Translations under genes and position numbers: made by a program
Part shown: positions 24,222 through 33,896 of the stretch, one piece after another
How positions within the stretch are numbered: position 1 is the stretch's first letter
Layout of the letters: every line of letters starts with the position of its first letter
Assembly (NCBI GenBank): GCA_021776595.1
Contig: JAJFFP010000081.1
Location: 1-41,827, forward strand
Direction: 5' to 3'
DNA from: Robiginitomaculum sp.
GTDB lineage: Bacteria; Pseudomonadota; Alphaproteobacteria; Caulobacterales; Maricaulaceae
DNA length: 41,827 nucleotides
The notes under the pieces: generated by a model
What the model saw: only the letters and a program-made list of their open reading frames with translations
Told to the model about the DNA's origin: nothing
Databases searched by the model: none

Positions 24222-24590
24222 ATGCAAATTGCGGCACACCATATGTCATTCCCGATCAAGGATTTGGAACGTTCACGCAAGTTTTATCAGGAAATTCTGG
24301 GGTTAACGGAAATTCCAAGGCCAGATTTTGGTGTTCCGGGTTTATGGCTGCAAGCTGGTGCCGGCCAAGTCCATTTAATTCAGGTTGAAGAGAATTGGGA
24401 TGTTGGTACTCCACCAGAAACCTTAAATCCCGCTGGCAGACATGCGGCCTTTGCGGTGAAGGATTATACAGAGGCATTGGTTCATTTAAAAAAAGCAGGG
24501 CTTGAGGTGTTAGAAACCAGTAAAGAAAAAGGGCAAATGTGGGTGAAAGATCCTGATGGTCACATCATTGAGTTCATTTGCCCTGCTTAG
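24222..24590 (+). CDS. VOC (glyoxalase/dioxygenase-fold) family protein
   Basis: A 122-residue vicinal-oxygen-chelate protein. The start HHMSFPIKDLERSRKFYQEILGL is the classical first half-site with its metal histidine, HAAFAVKDYTEALVHLKKAGL the second, and the DPDGHIIEFICPA end carries the metal glutamate. It could be a glyoxalase-like lyase or a fosfomycin/bleomycin-type protein; the sequence does not decide. Single gene between two promoter-like elements. Confidence 0.88.
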   Translation: MQIAAHHMSFPIKDLERSRKFYQEILGLTEIPRPDFGVPGLWLQAGAGQVHLIQVEENWDVGTPPETLNPAGRHAAFAVKDYTEALVHLKKAGLEVLETSKEKGQMWVKDPDGHIIEFICPA

Positions 24591-24666
24591 GGTCAGGGCA
24601 TAGGGATAGTTATTCTTAGGTGCAAGTGTGGGAGGAGTGATGACAAATCCACACCAACATTCCCCC

Positions 24667-24694
24667 TTGCAATCCGGCCATTCACCGCTATAAC
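24667..24694 (+). promoter_or_regulatory. Promoter of rpmI-rplT
   Basis: TTGCAA (24667-24672) and TATAAC (24689-24694) are 16 bp apart and preceded by ATTCCCCC. Transcription would start near 24701, giving a leader of about 95 bases before rpmI. Confidence 0.55.
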
Positions 24695-24755
24695 GCCCAA
24701 TCTTGCGATCCACCGGGCCGAAGGCATGCCTTTTGGATCATGAAAGCACCTTTTT

Positions 24756-24772
24756 GTTCGTTTCCAACGGAC
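24756..24772 (+). promoter_or_regulatory. Hairpin in the rpmI leader
   Basis: GTTCGTT (24756-24762) can pair with AACGGAC (24766-24772) around a TCC loop, with one G-T pair. It ends 22 bases before the rpmI ATG. In other bacteria L20 represses its operon through leader structures; whether this hairpin takes part is not shown. Confidence 0.3.
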
Positions 24773-24794
24773 AGAAAATATTGAGGAGAGCAAA

Positions 24795-24992
24795 ATGCCA
24801 AAGATGAAGACCAAAAGCGGTGTGAAGAAACGCTTCAAACTCACCGCATCGGGCAAGGTAAAAAGCGGCCAGATTGGCAAACAACATGGCATGATCAAGC
24901 GCACACCAAAGCAGATCCGCAACAAGCGCGGCACGACGACTTTGTGTGCTCAAGATGCCAAAGCCATCAAAAAATTTATGCCATACGGCTGA
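24795..24992 (+). CDS. rpmI: 50S ribosomal protein L35
   Basis: This is the 65-residue L35 protein of the large ribosomal subunit. [17 protein letters not shown] is the universal start and the protein is strongly basic. GAGGAG precedes the ATG. infC, which often leads this operon, is not upstream; the gene has its own promoter at 24667-24694. rplT follows after 46 bp. Confidence 0.97.
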   Translation: MPKMKTKSGVKKRFKLTASGKVKSGQIGKQHGMIKRTPKQIRNKRGTTTLCAQDAKAIKKFMPYG

Positions 24993-25038
24993 TTATTCGT
25001 CAGCGAATAATCACACCCAAATTTAAGGAGCGCACACC

Positions 25039-25395
25039 ATGTCACGCGTAAAACGGGGCGTCACCAGCCACGCCCGTCACAAAAAAGTCCTCGAAAAAGC
25101 CAAAGGCTATCGCGGTGCCCGCAAAAACACCATCAAGGTGGCCAAGCAGGCGGTCGATAAAGCCGGGCAGTATGCCTATCGCGACCGCAAGGTTCGCAAG
25201 CGGAATTTTCGTAAACTGTGGATCACCCGTATCAATGCCGGTGCCCGCGCCAATGGTCTGACCTATGGCCGTTTCATTAATGGCCTTGACCTTGCCGGGA
25301 TTGAAGTTGACCGCAAGGTAATGTCTGATCTGGCAATTCGCGAGCCAGCCGCCTTTACCGTTCTGGTGGAAAAGGCCAAGGCCGCGCTGGCATAA
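25039..25395 (+). CDS. rplT: 50S ribosomal protein L20
   Basis: This 118-residue L20 protein binds 23S rRNA early in large-subunit assembly. The [24 protein letters not shown] start is typical (MSR precedes it); the second half [14 protein letters not shown] is conserved. TAAGGAG is the ribosome site. A terminator hairpin begins inside the last codons, and the stop codon lies in its loop. Confidence 0.97.
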   Translation: MSRVKRGVTSHARHKKVLEKAKGYRGARKNTIKVAKQAVDKAGQYAYRDRKVRKRNFRKLWITRINAGARANGLTYGRFINGLDLAGIEVDRKVMSDLAIREPAAFTVLVEKAKAALA

Positions 25396-25420
25396 GCCAG
25401 CCTGTCTTTTTCTTTTTTCA
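25386..25420 (+). terminator. Rho-independent terminator after rplT
   Basis: GCTGGC (25386-25391), loop ATAA, GCCAGC (25396-25401), then CTGTCTTTTTCTTTTTTC. The stem is a perfect 6 bp and the rplT TAA sits in the loop. The T tract begins three bases after the stem. Confidence 0.75.
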
Positions 25421-25481
25421 CTTAAACCCCCGCAATCGGGGCATGGCCTCGTGCGCGTTTATTTGTTACGCCGAGGCCATG

Positions 25482-26585
25482 ATGGACGATACACAAAAAC
25501 TCGAAGATGAAATCACCAACGCCATAGCCACCGCCTCTGACGAGGCGGCGCTGGAATTGGTGCGTGTCGATGCGCTAGGCAAAAAGGGACGTGTCAGCCT
25601 GTTGATGCGTGGCCTTGGCAAGATGAGCCCTGAGGAGCGACAAATTGCTGGCCCGGCGTTGAACGCCTTAAAGAACCGCCTGAATATGTTGATCGCGGCT
25701 CGCAAGGATGAACTGGTCGAAGCGGCCTTAAATGCACGTCTGGCCACCGAAAAAGTTGATATTACGCTGCCTGCACGTTCCCGTTCCATGGGCGCTATTC
25801 ACCCGGTTTCACAGGTGATGGACGAAGTGGCGGTGATCTTTGGCGATATGGGTTTTTCGGTTGCCGAAGGCCCGGATATTGAAGACGATTTTCATAATTT
25901 TACAGCGCTGAATTTCCCGCCCGATCATCCGGCACGGGACCAGCATGACACTTTTTTCCTGCAAGAAAAAGACGATGGCAGCCAGATGGTGCTGCGCACC
26001 CATACCAGCCCGGTGCAAATCCGCACCATGGTAGCGGCGGTGGAACGTGCCAAAAAGGCCGGCACTGATCTGGAACCGATCCGCATTATTGCACCGGGGC
26101 GCACGTATCGTTGCGATTCGGACCAGACCCATACACCGATGTTTCATCAGGTCGAAGGGCTGGTGATCGACCGCGAAACCCATATGGGCCACCTCAAAGG
26201 CTGCCTCACGGATTTCATGGCGACGTTTTTTGAAACAGAAATTTCCACGCGTTTCAGGCCGCACCATTTTCCATTCACTGAACCCAGCGCCGAAATGGAC
26301 ATTGGCTATGCCCGCAAGGATGGGCAAATCCTGATCGGCCAGGGCGATGACTGGATGGAAATTCTGGGCTGCGGCATGGTCCATCCCAATGTGCTAACCT
26401 CGGTGGGCATTGACCCGGATGTCTATCAGGGCTTTGCCTTTGGCATGGGCATTGATCGCCTGGCCATGCTCAAATACGGCATTCCCGATTTGCGCGACTT
26501 TTTTGCCGCCGATGCGCGCTGGCTGAAGCATTATGGCTTTTCGCCGTTATCCCAGCCCAATCTGGCCACAGGGTTAAGTTCATGA
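25482..26585 (+). CDS. pheS: Phenylalanine-tRNA ligase alpha subunit
   Basis: PheS is the catalytic subunit of the alpha2-beta2 synthetase that charges tRNA-Phe. About 367 residues: an N-terminal coiled coil ([21 protein letters not shown]) and a class II core with [45 protein letters not shown] and [14 protein letters not shown]. The ATG at 25482 has GAGG five bases upstream; ATG 25479 and a far upstream ATG at 25443 are alternatives. A small CCCCG/CGGGG stem (25428-25441) stands before it. The TGA overlaps the pheT ATG. Confidence 0.96.
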   Translation: MDDTQKLEDEITNAIATASDEAALELVRVDALGKKGRVSLLMRGLGKMSPEERQIAGPALNALKNRLNMLIAARKDELVEAALNARLATEKVDITLPARSRSMGAIHPVSQVMDEVAVIFGDMGFSVAEGPDIEDDFHNFTALNFPPDHPARDQHDTFFLQEKDDGSQMVLRTHTSPVQIRTMVAAVERAKKAGTDLEPIRIIAPGRTYRCDSDQTHTPMFHQVEGLVIDRETHMGHLKGCLTDFMATFFETEISTRFRPHHFPFTEPSAEMDIGYARKDGQILIGQGDDWMEILGCGMVHPNVLTSVGIDPDVYQGFAFGMGIDRLAMLKYGIPDLRDFFAADARWLKHYGFSPLSQPNLATGLSS

Positions 26586-28966
26586 AATTTTCAATTTCCT
26601 GGCTCAAAGAGCATCTGGATACAGACGCATCTTTGAACGAAATCGTTGAGGCCATGACCATGGCCGGTCTTGAGGTGGAAAGCGTTGAAAACCCGGCGCA
26701 GAAGCTGGCGGCATTTTCTGTGGCCAAATGCCTGGAGGCAGAAAAGCATCCCAATGCTGATCGCCTGAAAGTGTGCATGGTCGACACCAAAGACGGTATA
26801 AAGCAGATCGTTTGCGGTGCGCCCAATGCGCGGGCCGGGATATGGGTGATCTATGCCCCGGTGGGTTCTTATGTGCCGGGCATTGATGTGACCTTGAAAA
26901 AAGCAAAAATTCGCGATGTAGAAAGCCTTGGCATGATGTGTTCGGCCCGCGAAATGCAGGCAGGCGACGACCATGATGGCATAATCGAGCTGGCTGGTGA
27001 TGACTGGCAAGTCGGCGGCAATGCAGCGGCAGCTTTGGGCCTGAACGATCCGGTCATTGATTTTGAAGTGACCCCCAACCGCCCGGACTGGCTGGGCGTG
27101 CGCGGTATTGCCCGCGATCTGGCCGCCACCGGTTTGGGCCCCTTACAGTCGGATAATTTTAGCAAAATAAAAGGCCAGTTTGAGTGCCCGGTCGAGATCA
27201 AAATTGACGCGCCAGAGGCCTGCCCGGCCTTTGCAGGGCGCGTGGTGCGTGGGCTGAAAAACGGGCCATCGCCTGAATGGCTGCAACAGCGGCTTCTGGC
27301 AATCGGATTGCGCCCGATCAGTGCTTTGGTCGATATTACCAATTATCTGACGTATGACCGTGACCGGCCCTTGCATGTTTATGATGTGGCAAAGCTGTCT
27401 GGTCCGATCCGTGCGCGCTGGGGTGCGGGCGAGACATTCGAGGCGCTGGACGGCAAGGAATACGATGTCACCACCGCCATGTGCGCCATTGCCGATGATG
27501 ATCGCGTTTTGGGCCTTGGCGGCGTTATGGGCGGCACGGCTTCAGGCTGCACCGAAGAGACCACAGACGTTTTTATCGAAAGCGCTTATTTTGATCCCAA
27601 AATCACCCGCGCCACGGGTAAGGCCACGGGGATTGAATCAGACGCCAGATACCGTTTCGAACGTGGTATCGACCCGGTCAGCCTGCAAAGCGGCCTGGAT
27701 GCCGCCACGCAAATGGTGCTGGAGCTGTGCGGCGGAGAGGCATCGCTTAGTGTTATGGCAGGCATCCCGCCAATCTTTGAACGCACCATCGATTTTCCGG
27801 TTTGTGAGGTCAAACGCCTGACCGGGCTGGACCTTGGAGCAGACGAAATTGCCAGTATTTTGCAAAGCCTTGGCTTTGACGGGCAGATGAGCGGTGATGT
27901 GTGGGCCGTCAGCGTGCCGAGCTGGCGCGGTGATGTAAGCGGAATAGCGGATTTGGTCGAGGAAGTTGCGCGGATATATGGCTTTGACAAGCTGCCTCAG
28001 GTTTCCCTGCGCCGTGAAGCTGGTGCTGTTAGACCACTGGCCACGCCCTTGCAGAACCGCGCGCGTATGGGAAGGCGGGCGCTGGCCGGTGCGGGGTATC
28101 TGGATGCCGTTACCTGGAGTTTTTGTGCTAAGGAAGATGCGGCGCTTTTTGGCGGCGGCGGGGATGATCTGCTGCTGGCCAATCCTATATCGTCCGAACT
28201 GGATTGTATGCGCCCCAGCGCGCTCATTCATCTTGTTCGTTCCGCGCAGCGCAATGCCGATCGCGGCGTAGCAGACCTGAGTTTAATGGAAGTCGGGCCG
28301 GTTTATCATAATCATAGCCCGGACGGGCAACGCCTGAGCCTTGCCGGTGTCGTGCGTTCCAACCCGCCCCGACACTGGGCAGGCAGCCGGGCGCGGGACG
28401 TGTTTGACATTAAGGGTGATGTGCAATTGGCGCTTTCGGCCATGGGCGCGCCGGTGGGAAGTCTGCAAACCACTGATCAGACCCGCCCCTGTTGGCATCC
28501 CGGTCGTTCTGGTGCTTTGCGGCTGGGGCCAAAAATATTGGCTGAATTTGGTGAAATTCATCCCGGTATTTTGGCTAAAATGGGAATTGATGGTCCGCTA
28601 TTGGGCTTCGAGATATGGCCTGAAGTCATTCCGGCGCGCCGGGCCAGGACCGGGCGTTCCAAAGGCGCGCTTAATAAAAGCGATCTTTTGCCGCTAACCC
28701 GCGATTTTGCCTTTGTCGTGGATGCGGACCTGCCGGCTGAAACACTGGTCCGGGCGACCAAAGGGGCCGACAAGGCGCTGATCGCCGAGGTTAACCTCTT
28801 TGATGTTTATCAGGGCAAAGGCGTACCGGAGGGCAAAAAATCACTGGCCATCGAAGTCACTATCCAGCCCAAAGACGCTACACTCACCGATGCGCAGATC
28901 GAGGCCCTTGGCAATGCCATCATCGCCAAGGTCGAAAAAGCCACCAACGGGGTGCTGCGGGGATAG
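26582..28966 (+). CDS. pheT: Phenylalanine-tRNA ligase beta subunit
   Basis: PheT is the 794-residue beta subunit with the usual order: an N-terminal [15 protein letters not shown] start, the EMAP-like tRNA-binding domain (about 40-150; [17 protein letters not shown]), the B3/B4 editing region ([19 protein letters not shown]), the B5 domain, a catalytic-like core, and the C-terminal ferredoxin-like anticodon-binding domain ([17 protein letters not shown]). It overlaps pheS as ATGA. No terminator is seen; repeats fill the region downstream. Confidence 0.97.
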   Translation: MKFSISWLKEHLDTDASLNEIVEAMTMAGLEVESVENPAQKLAAFSVAKCLEAEKHPNADRLKVCMVDTKDGIKQIVCGAPNARAGIWVIYAPVGSYVPGIDVTLKKAKIRDVESLGMMCSAREMQAGDDHDGIIELAGDDWQVGGNAAAALGLNDPVIDFEVTPNRPDWLGVRGIARDLAATGLGPLQSDNFSKIKGQFECPVEIKIDAPEACPAFAGRVVRGLKNGPSPEWLQQRLLAIGLRPISALVDITNYLTYDRDRPLHVYDVAKLSGPIRARWGAGETFEALDGKEYDVTTAMCAIADDDRVLGLGGVMGGTASGCTEETTDVFIESAYFDPKITRATGKATGIESDARYRFERGIDPVSLQSGLDAATQMVLELCGGEASLSVMAGIPPIFERTIDFPVCEVKRLTGLDLGADEIASILQSLGFDGQMSGDVWAVSVPSWRGDVSGIADLVEEVARIYGFDKLPQVSLRREAGAVRPLATPLQNRARMGRRALAGAGYLDAVTWSFCAKEDAALFGGGGDDLLLANPISSELDCMRPSALIHLVRSAQRNADRGVADLSLMEVGPVYHNHSPDGQRLSLAGVVRSNPPRHWAGSRARDVFDIKGDVQLALSAMGAPVGSLQTTDQTRPCWHPGRSGALRLGPKILAEFGEIHPGILAKMGIDGPLLGFEIWPEVIPARRARTGRSKGALNKSDLLPLTRDFAFVVDADLPAETLVRATKGADKALIAEVNLFDVYQGKGVPEGKKSLAIEVTIQPKDATLTDAQIEALGNAIIAKVEKATNGVLRG

Positions 28967-29267
28967 AGGCACTGGATATTCATCCTTCGGGCGCGCTCAG
29001 GATGAGGAATATATAAAGCAAACCTCGTGCTGAGGGATTGCAGGGCAATCGTCTCGAAGCATGGAGAAGCGACCACCGTTACACGCCTGTCATTACCGGG
29101 CCTGTCCCGGTAATCCGGTAAAGAGGCTCGACTGGATACCGTTTTGCAACGGTATGACGAAAACCTGCATATGACAGCTTGCCATTGCTTGCACTCACAA
29201 GCCCTGCGACAGACCGCCGCCACAATCACCATGGCCAATTAGTAACAAATGTTATAATGCCGATATT
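28967..29267. repeat. Repeat-filled gap after pheT
   Basis: The 301 bases hold no gene. They contain CATCCT...AGGATG (28981-29004), a CCTCGTGCTGAGG...GTCTCGAAGCATGG element (29023-29064) of the family at 456-497, and a perfect 9-bp hairpin ATTACCGGG/CCCGGTAAT (29092-29100 and 29106-29114). The mosaic resembles intergenic repeats of Alphaproteobacteria. A -10 box closes the region. Confidence 0.6.
29253..29258 (+). promoter_or_regulatory. -10 box next to the decarboxylase start
   Basis: TATAAT matches the consensus exactly and lies ten bases before the ATG at 29268, so transcription would start only a few bases before the start codon. No good -35 box and no Shine-Dalgarno sequence are seen; the messenger may be leaderless. 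Confidence 0.45.
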
Positions 29268-31022
29268 ATGAGCAAGCATGATGACAAGCCATTTGCGGCG
29301 GACGCGTATTTTCTTGGCCCAAAATCCGAAAACGGATCGTGGGTGCGCGGCGAGTTTCAGGCCATACTGGATCACTGGTTCGACTGGCGGCGATCACTTT
29401 TTGCTGATGACCCGGAGGCGATAAGTCCGGCGCGGCGTGTATCAACAGAGTTTTTACGCGAACGCGAAGTGCTGGGTCAGGAATTGCGCAACCTGCTGGT
29501 TATGCTGCAATCCGAAGTGCCAAAATTCACCCCTCGCTATATCGGTCATATGGTATCCGAGCTGTCTTTACCGGCATTATTTGGCCACTTTTCCCTACTT
29601 TTGCACAATCCCAATATTACCTCGCGCGAAGTGGCAAAAGTGGGCGCGCGGATGGAGTCCGAGGCCATAGCCATGTTGGCCACTATGGTCGGATTTGATC
29701 CAAAGCTGGCGCAGGGGCATTTTACCGGCGGTGGCACCATGGCAAATTTCGAGGCCGTGTGGCGGGCACGTTACCGGCTGGATCATGCGCTCTCTCTGGC
29801 ACTGGTGCTGGCCGAGCGCGATGGTGATGCACTGGACCCGTTTATGGCGGCGCATATGGGCTGGCGCGAATTTGAACGCCTGCGCGATGAACGCAAAGTG
29901 GGCGAGGCGCAGTTACGGGCAGCCAGTATGGTGCTGGGCAATCCTTTTTCGGTGGCAAAACGCATAAGCCTTTGCACGGACCGGGATTATCTGGGGCCGG
30001 TGTTGATCACGCCCGGAAACAAGCATTTTTCCTGGCAGAAGGCGGCCAATCTTTTTGGGCTGGGCGAGGATTCGTTCTGGAATACACCATTAGATAAAGA
30101 GGGGCGTGTGGATCTGGGTGCCCTTGCCGCCCGCATTGAGGAAGCGCGGGATCTGGGGCGTCCGGTATTGTGCCTGACCAGTGTGGCCGGCACCACCGAG
30201 GCGGGTGAGATTGACCCCGTCGACAAGATCGCCGACATGCTGGATGCCTTGAAAGAACAAAATATCCATATCTGGCACCATGTGGATGCGGCCTATGGCG
30301 GATTTTTCTGCACGCTTTTGGGTGGCGGGACCGAAAAGGTTTTGCTGCCGGCACAACGCAAGGCACTACGCGCGATCTCGCGGGCGCAATCGGTAACGAT
30401 CGATCCACACAAGCTGGGCTATGTGCCATATTCCTGCGGGGCTTTTATCACCCGTGATGAACATGCTTATCGCGCCTCCAGCTTTCAGGCCCCTTATATT
30501 GATCGCGCCGATGCAGACGATAAATGGCGGTGCACACTGGAAGGTTCGCGTTCCGGTGCCGGGGCAGCGGCCACCTGGCTCACCGGCAAAACCCTTGGCT
30601 TTGATCATGATAAATTTGGTAAAATCATTGCGGCAGGCATTCAGGCGCGTAAAGACTTTACGGTGGCCCTGCAAAACGCCAATACGCTGGCTTGCCCGCT
30701 GTCTCCTGCGGATACCAATATATTGTGTTTTTCACTGGCCAGACCGGGCGAGAAATTAAGCCTTTCAAACCAGAGAACACTGGACGTCTATTCCAAATTT
30801 CAGGCGCACCCGGATTTCTCTGTCTCCAAAACCGTGTTGAGCGCACAAAGCTATGGTGCGTTGATTGAACACCATGTGGCCAGTTATGGCGGCATACGTG
30901 ATGCAGACGATCTGGCGCTCTTGCGGCTGGTGTTTATGAACCCGTTTTGGGCCAATCCTGACACCCGTGATCAGCTCACCCCGCAATTCATGAAACGGCT
31001 GGCTGATTTTACAGTGAATTGA
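29268..31022 (+). CDS. PLP-dependent group II decarboxylase-like protein
   Basis: A 584-residue type I fold PLP enzyme of the group II decarboxylase family (glutamate, aromatic amino acid or related). GHFTGGGTMANFEA, WHHVDAAYGGF and the Schiff-base Lys382 in DPHKLGYVPYSCG are diagnostic, followed by EGSRSGAGAAATWL. It would remove CO2 from an amino acid; which one is not evident. Its length is at the long end for the family. The ATG has no Shine-Dalgarno site and lies close to a TATAAT box. The stop is 110 bp before the next gene. Confidence 0.9.
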   Translation: MSKHDDKPFAADAYFLGPKSENGSWVRGEFQAILDHWFDWRRSLFADDPEAISPARRVSTEFLREREVLGQELRNLLVMLQSEVPKFTPRYIGHMVSELSLPALFGHFSLLLHNPNITSREVAKVGARMESEAIAMLATMVGFDPKLAQGHFTGGGTMANFEAVWRARYRLDHALSLALVLAERDGDALDPFMAAHMGWREFERLRDERKVGEAQLRAASMVLGNPFSVAKRISLCTDRDYLGPVLITPGNKHFSWQKAANLFGLGEDSFWNTPLDKEGRVDLGALAARIEEARDLGRPVLCLTSVAGTTEAGEIDPVDKIADMLDALKEQNIHIWHHVDAAYGGFFCTLLGGGTEKVLLPAQRKALRAISRAQSVTIDPHKLGYVPYSCGAFITRDEHAYRASSFQAPYIDRADADDKWRCTLEGSRSGAGAAATWLTGKTLGFDHDKFGKIIAAGIQARKDFTVALQNANTLACPLSPADTNILCFSLARPGEKLSLSNQRTLDVYSKFQAHPDFSVSKTVLSAQSYGALIEHHVASYGGIRDADDLALLRLVFMNPFWANPDTRDQLTPQFMKRLADFTVN

Positions 31023-31132
31023 TTTTTTCGACGGAATTTTTCCCACGCCTCGTTAGAGAAGGGTCGATGGCGGGGCAAATGCTCATGACTAAACCTGCTG
31101 CGATAGAGGGACGTTGGCAAAGGAAAAATATC

Positions 31133-31471
31133 ATGTTGTTAACTCCAGGAAAATCATCTCGATATATGACGGTCGCACTGGTGGCCCTTGGCATTTCGGC
31201 TCTGACTGCTATGCCGTCCATGGCGCACGGCAGAAATCATCATGTCAAGCATGTGAATGTGAAGATCAATCTGGGTGGTGGAAATGGCCACCATTATTAC
31301 CGCCCGGTGCCTGTGGTTTATGTCGCACCGGTGGTGCGGTCCTGCACCCGATGGCGCAAAGATGGATGGTTTCGCGGGCATTCTGCGCTGGTATCCAATC
31401 GGGTTTGTTTTGACGTCTATGGAAATCCCATAGTGCAACCAGGCACGAAACGTCTGGTGCATTATTATTAA
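31133..31471 (+). CDS. Small His-rich exported protein
   Basis: I do not recognise a family. The 112-residue product has a signal peptide (about 15-35, ending SMAHG), then a His-rich basic stretch (RNHHVKHVNV, GHHYYRP), a Pro/Val segment and two cysteines (RSCTRW and NRVCFD) that may pair. The small size and His clusters could point to metal binding, but there is no direct evidence. The ATG at 31133 has AAGGA eight bases upstream. A strong terminator follows. Confidence 0.65.
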   Translation: MLLTPGKSSRYMTVALVALGISALTAMPSMAHGRNHHVKHVNVKINLGGGNGHHYYRPVPVVYVAPVVRSCTRWRKDGWFRGHSALVSNRVCFDVYGNPIVQPGTKRLVHYY

Positions 31472-31498
31472 CGCACCCCCTGCCTGAACCTTAAACAG

Positions 31499-31524
31499 CC
31501 CCGGCCATTGGCCGGGGTTTTCTT
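31499..31524 (+). terminator. Rho-independent terminator
   Basis: CCCCGGCC (31499-31506), loop ATT, GGCCGGGG (31510-31517), then TTTTCTT. An 8-bp perfect GC stem with a T tract, 28 bp after the small exported protein's stop. Confidence 0.9.
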
Positions 31525-31600
31525 CTGCCTTGTGGAAAATTAACTGTTATCTGTCCGTCCAAAGCGCTAAACAAATGCGTGTTTAATAAAGGGGGTTTTT

Positions 31601-33790
31601 ATGCGTAAAATTTTTCTCACTGGTGCGGCTCTATCCACACTTATGATGGCAGCATCCTGTAATGGCCCAAAGGCGCCGGCGGAAAAAACCGGTAAAGCCG
31701 AGATGGTAAAAAAGGAAGCCCCAATGAGTGAAAACACGCTGCTGGCCGAATGGAGTGGCCCGTATGGTGGCACACCGGCATTTGACAAGGCCAGGTTAGA
31801 GGATTTGAAGCCTGCACTGGAAACCGGCATGGCGAATAACCTGGCTGAAATTGATGCCATAACCGCCAATGCAGACGCGCCGACCTTTGAGAATACCATT
31901 GTGGCACTGGAACGTACGGGCCGCGATTTGAACCGGGTGTTTACCTATTGGGGGATTTGGTCCTCCAATATGTCCAGCCCGGCATTTCGCGCCATTCAGG
32001 GTGAAATGGCCCCAAAACTTTCCGAGTTTGGCTCTAAGATCACGCAAAACCCGGCTCTATTTAACCGCGTTAAGGCGGTTTATGACGGTGACGAGATGAA
32101 ATCCTTGCGCCCGGACCAGAGGCGTCTGGTGCAACTGACCTATGATGGGTTTGCCCGCAATGGCGCAACGCTTTCAGGCAAGGACAAGGCCCGTTATGCC
32201 GCAATCAATTCAAAACTGGCGGAACTGCACACCAGGTTTGGCAATAATGTCTTGGCCGATGAAGAAGGCTATGTGACCTATATCGCCGAGGACCAGCTTG
32301 GCGGCCTGCCGGACAGCTTTGTCGCCGCTGCGGCGGCAGCGGCCAAGGCCCGCGATCATGAGGGCGAGTATGCTATTACCAATACCCGCTCATCCATGTC
32401 ACCATTTCTAACCTATTCTGATGTGCGCGACCTGCGCGAGAATGTCTGGCGCACCTACTATAATCGTGGCGATAATGGTGATGAGCACGACAACAATGCC
32501 ATCATCAGGAAAATTCTCGAATTGCGTAATGAACGGGTGCATTTGCTGGGTTATGAAAATTATGCCTCATGGCGGCTTGAAAACCGCATGGCCAAAACAC
32601 CGAAGCGGGCGCTGGACCTGATGGAAGCCGTCTGGCCTGCTGCGCTGGCGCGGGTCAAAGAAGAAGTGGCCGATATGCAGGCAATCGCCGATGCAGAGGG
32701 TGCCAACATCACTATCGAGCCTTGGGATTATCGCTATTACGCCGAAAAAGTGCGTAAAGCCAAATATGATCTGGACTCGGACGAGGTGAAACAATATCTG
32801 CAATTGAGCAAACTGCGCGAGGCCCTTTTCTTTGTCGCTGGCGAATTGTTCAACTTTGAATTTACCGCCTTGCCCGATGGCGAAGTGCCAGTGTTTAACG
32901 AAGACATGCACGTCTGGCGCGTAACAGATCGGAATAGTGGCAAGGAAATCGGCCTTTGGTATCTGGATCCTTTCGCCCGCCCTGGAAAACGTTCTGGCGC
33001 CTGGGCCACCACCTATCGCTCATACGAAAATATTGACGGGCCGCAAACTGTGCTTGCTTCCAATAATGCCAATTTTATCAAGGGCGCGCCGGGTGAGCCG
33101 GTGCTCATCTCCTGGGATGATGCCAGCACGTTGTTTCACGAATTTGGCCATGCGTTGCACTTTTTTTCGGCCAAGGTGGACTACCCAACTTTGAATGGCG
33201 GTGTGCGCGATTATACCGAGTTTCAGTCACAATTGCTGGAACGCTGGCTGTCCACCGATAAAGTCATTGATCAATTTCTGGTGCATTACAAAACCGGTGA
33301 GCCTATCCCGGCGGCACTGGTGGCCAAGATCAAGGCGGCGGCCACTTTTAATCAGGGCTTTGCCACCACTGAATATCTGGCCTCGGCACTTATGGACATG
33401 CGCTATCATACGGTTGACCCCACCGGCATTGATCCGGATAAATTCGAGCGTGAAAACATGATCGCCCTGCACGCACCCAGGGAAATTCCCATGCGTCACC
33501 GCAGCACACAATTTGGCCATATCTTCTCTGGAGAGGGGTATTCAGCGGGTTATTACGGCTATATGTGGGCCGATGTGCTAACCTCGGATGCTGCGGAAGC
33601 CTTTGCCGAGGCCCCTGGCGGATTTTACGATAAAGAGGTTGCTAAAAGACTGGTGGATAATCTCTTTGCGCCGCGCAATTCCATCGATCCGGCCGATGCC
33701 TATCGCGCCTTTCGTGGCCGTGATGCCAAAATCGATGCGCTGATGCGTGATCGTGGTTTCCCGGTACCCAAAAAGGATGGGGACGAGTAA
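31601..33790 (+). CDS. M3-family metallopeptidase, Dcp-like lipoprotein
   Basis: A 729-residue zinc peptidase of family M3 (peptidyl-dipeptidase Dcp/oligopeptidase A group). The N-terminus has a lipoprotein signal with lipobox AASC (Cys about 20), so the enzyme is expected to be membrane-tethered in the periplasm. The metal site HEFGHALHF starts at His513, and the downstream GEGYSAGYYGYMWADV is typical of Dcp. It removes dipeptides from the C-termini of peptides. AAAGGGGG serves as ribosome site. Confidence 0.95.
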   Translation: MRKIFLTGAALSTLMMAASCNGPKAPAEKTGKAEMVKKEAPMSENTLLAEWSGPYGGTPAFDKARLEDLKPALETGMANNLAEIDAITANADAPTFENTIVALERTGRDLNRVFTYWGIWSSNMSSPAFRAIQGEMAPKLSEFGSKITQNPALFNRVKAVYDGDEMKSLRPDQRRLVQLTYDGFARNGATLSGKDKARYAAINSKLAELHTRFGNNVLADEEGYVTYIAEDQLGGLPDSFVAAAAAAAKARDHEGEYAITNTRSSMSPFLTYSDVRDLRENVWRTYYNRGDNGDEHDNNAIIRKILELRNERVHLLGYENYASWRLENRMAKTPKRALDLMEAVWPAALARVKEEVADMQAIADAEGANITIEPWDYRYYAEKVRKAKYDLDSDEVKQYLQLSKLREALFFVAGELFNFEFTALPDGEVPVFNEDMHVWRVTDRNSGKEIGLWYLDPFARPGKRSGAWATTYRSYENIDGPQTVLASNNANFIKGAPGEPVLISWDDASTLFHEFGHALHFFSAKVDYPTLNGGVRDYTEFQSQLLERWLSTDKVIDQFLVHYKTGEPIPAALVAKIKAAATFNQGFATTEYLASALMDMRYHTVDPTGIDPDKFERENMIALHAPREIPMRHRSTQFGHIFSGEGYSAGYYGYMWADVLTSDAAEAFAEAPGGFYDKEVAKRLVDNLFAPRNSIDPADAYRAFRGRDAKIDALMRDRGFPVPKKDGDE

Positions 33791-33799
33791 GTCTGGGTT

Positions 33800-33892
33800 A
33801 TGACCGCCATTTATGTGGATGCCGATGCCTGCCCGGTTTTTGTGTCCTCATATAGCGGGCGTAAGCACCGCGATAGGACCGGGGAAGACTAA
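33800..33892 (+). pseudogene. Duplicated 5' end of the YaiI gene (30-codon frame)
   Basis: ATG at 33800 opens a frame beginning MTAIYVDADACPV, then diverging to FVSSYSGRKH and a TAA at 33890. Thirty-five of 38 bases equal the start of the real gene at 33897. It lies nine bases after the M3 peptidase stop and just before the intact gene. It looks like a diverged partial tandem duplication; two of the three differences change one codon (Val/Ile) and the third is silent, so the copy may have been read as protein. Confidence 0.6.
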
Positions 33893-33896
33893 TGGT

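Noticed and set aside
23744-24242. Minus-strand frames in the gap before the VOC gene
   Set aside because: They cross the promoter-like site and the palindrome and have no recognisable domain or ribosome site.
31019-31132. Longer N-terminus for the small His-rich exported protein
   Set aside because: The extension has no ribosome site and would bury the signal peptide; ATG 31133 fits better.
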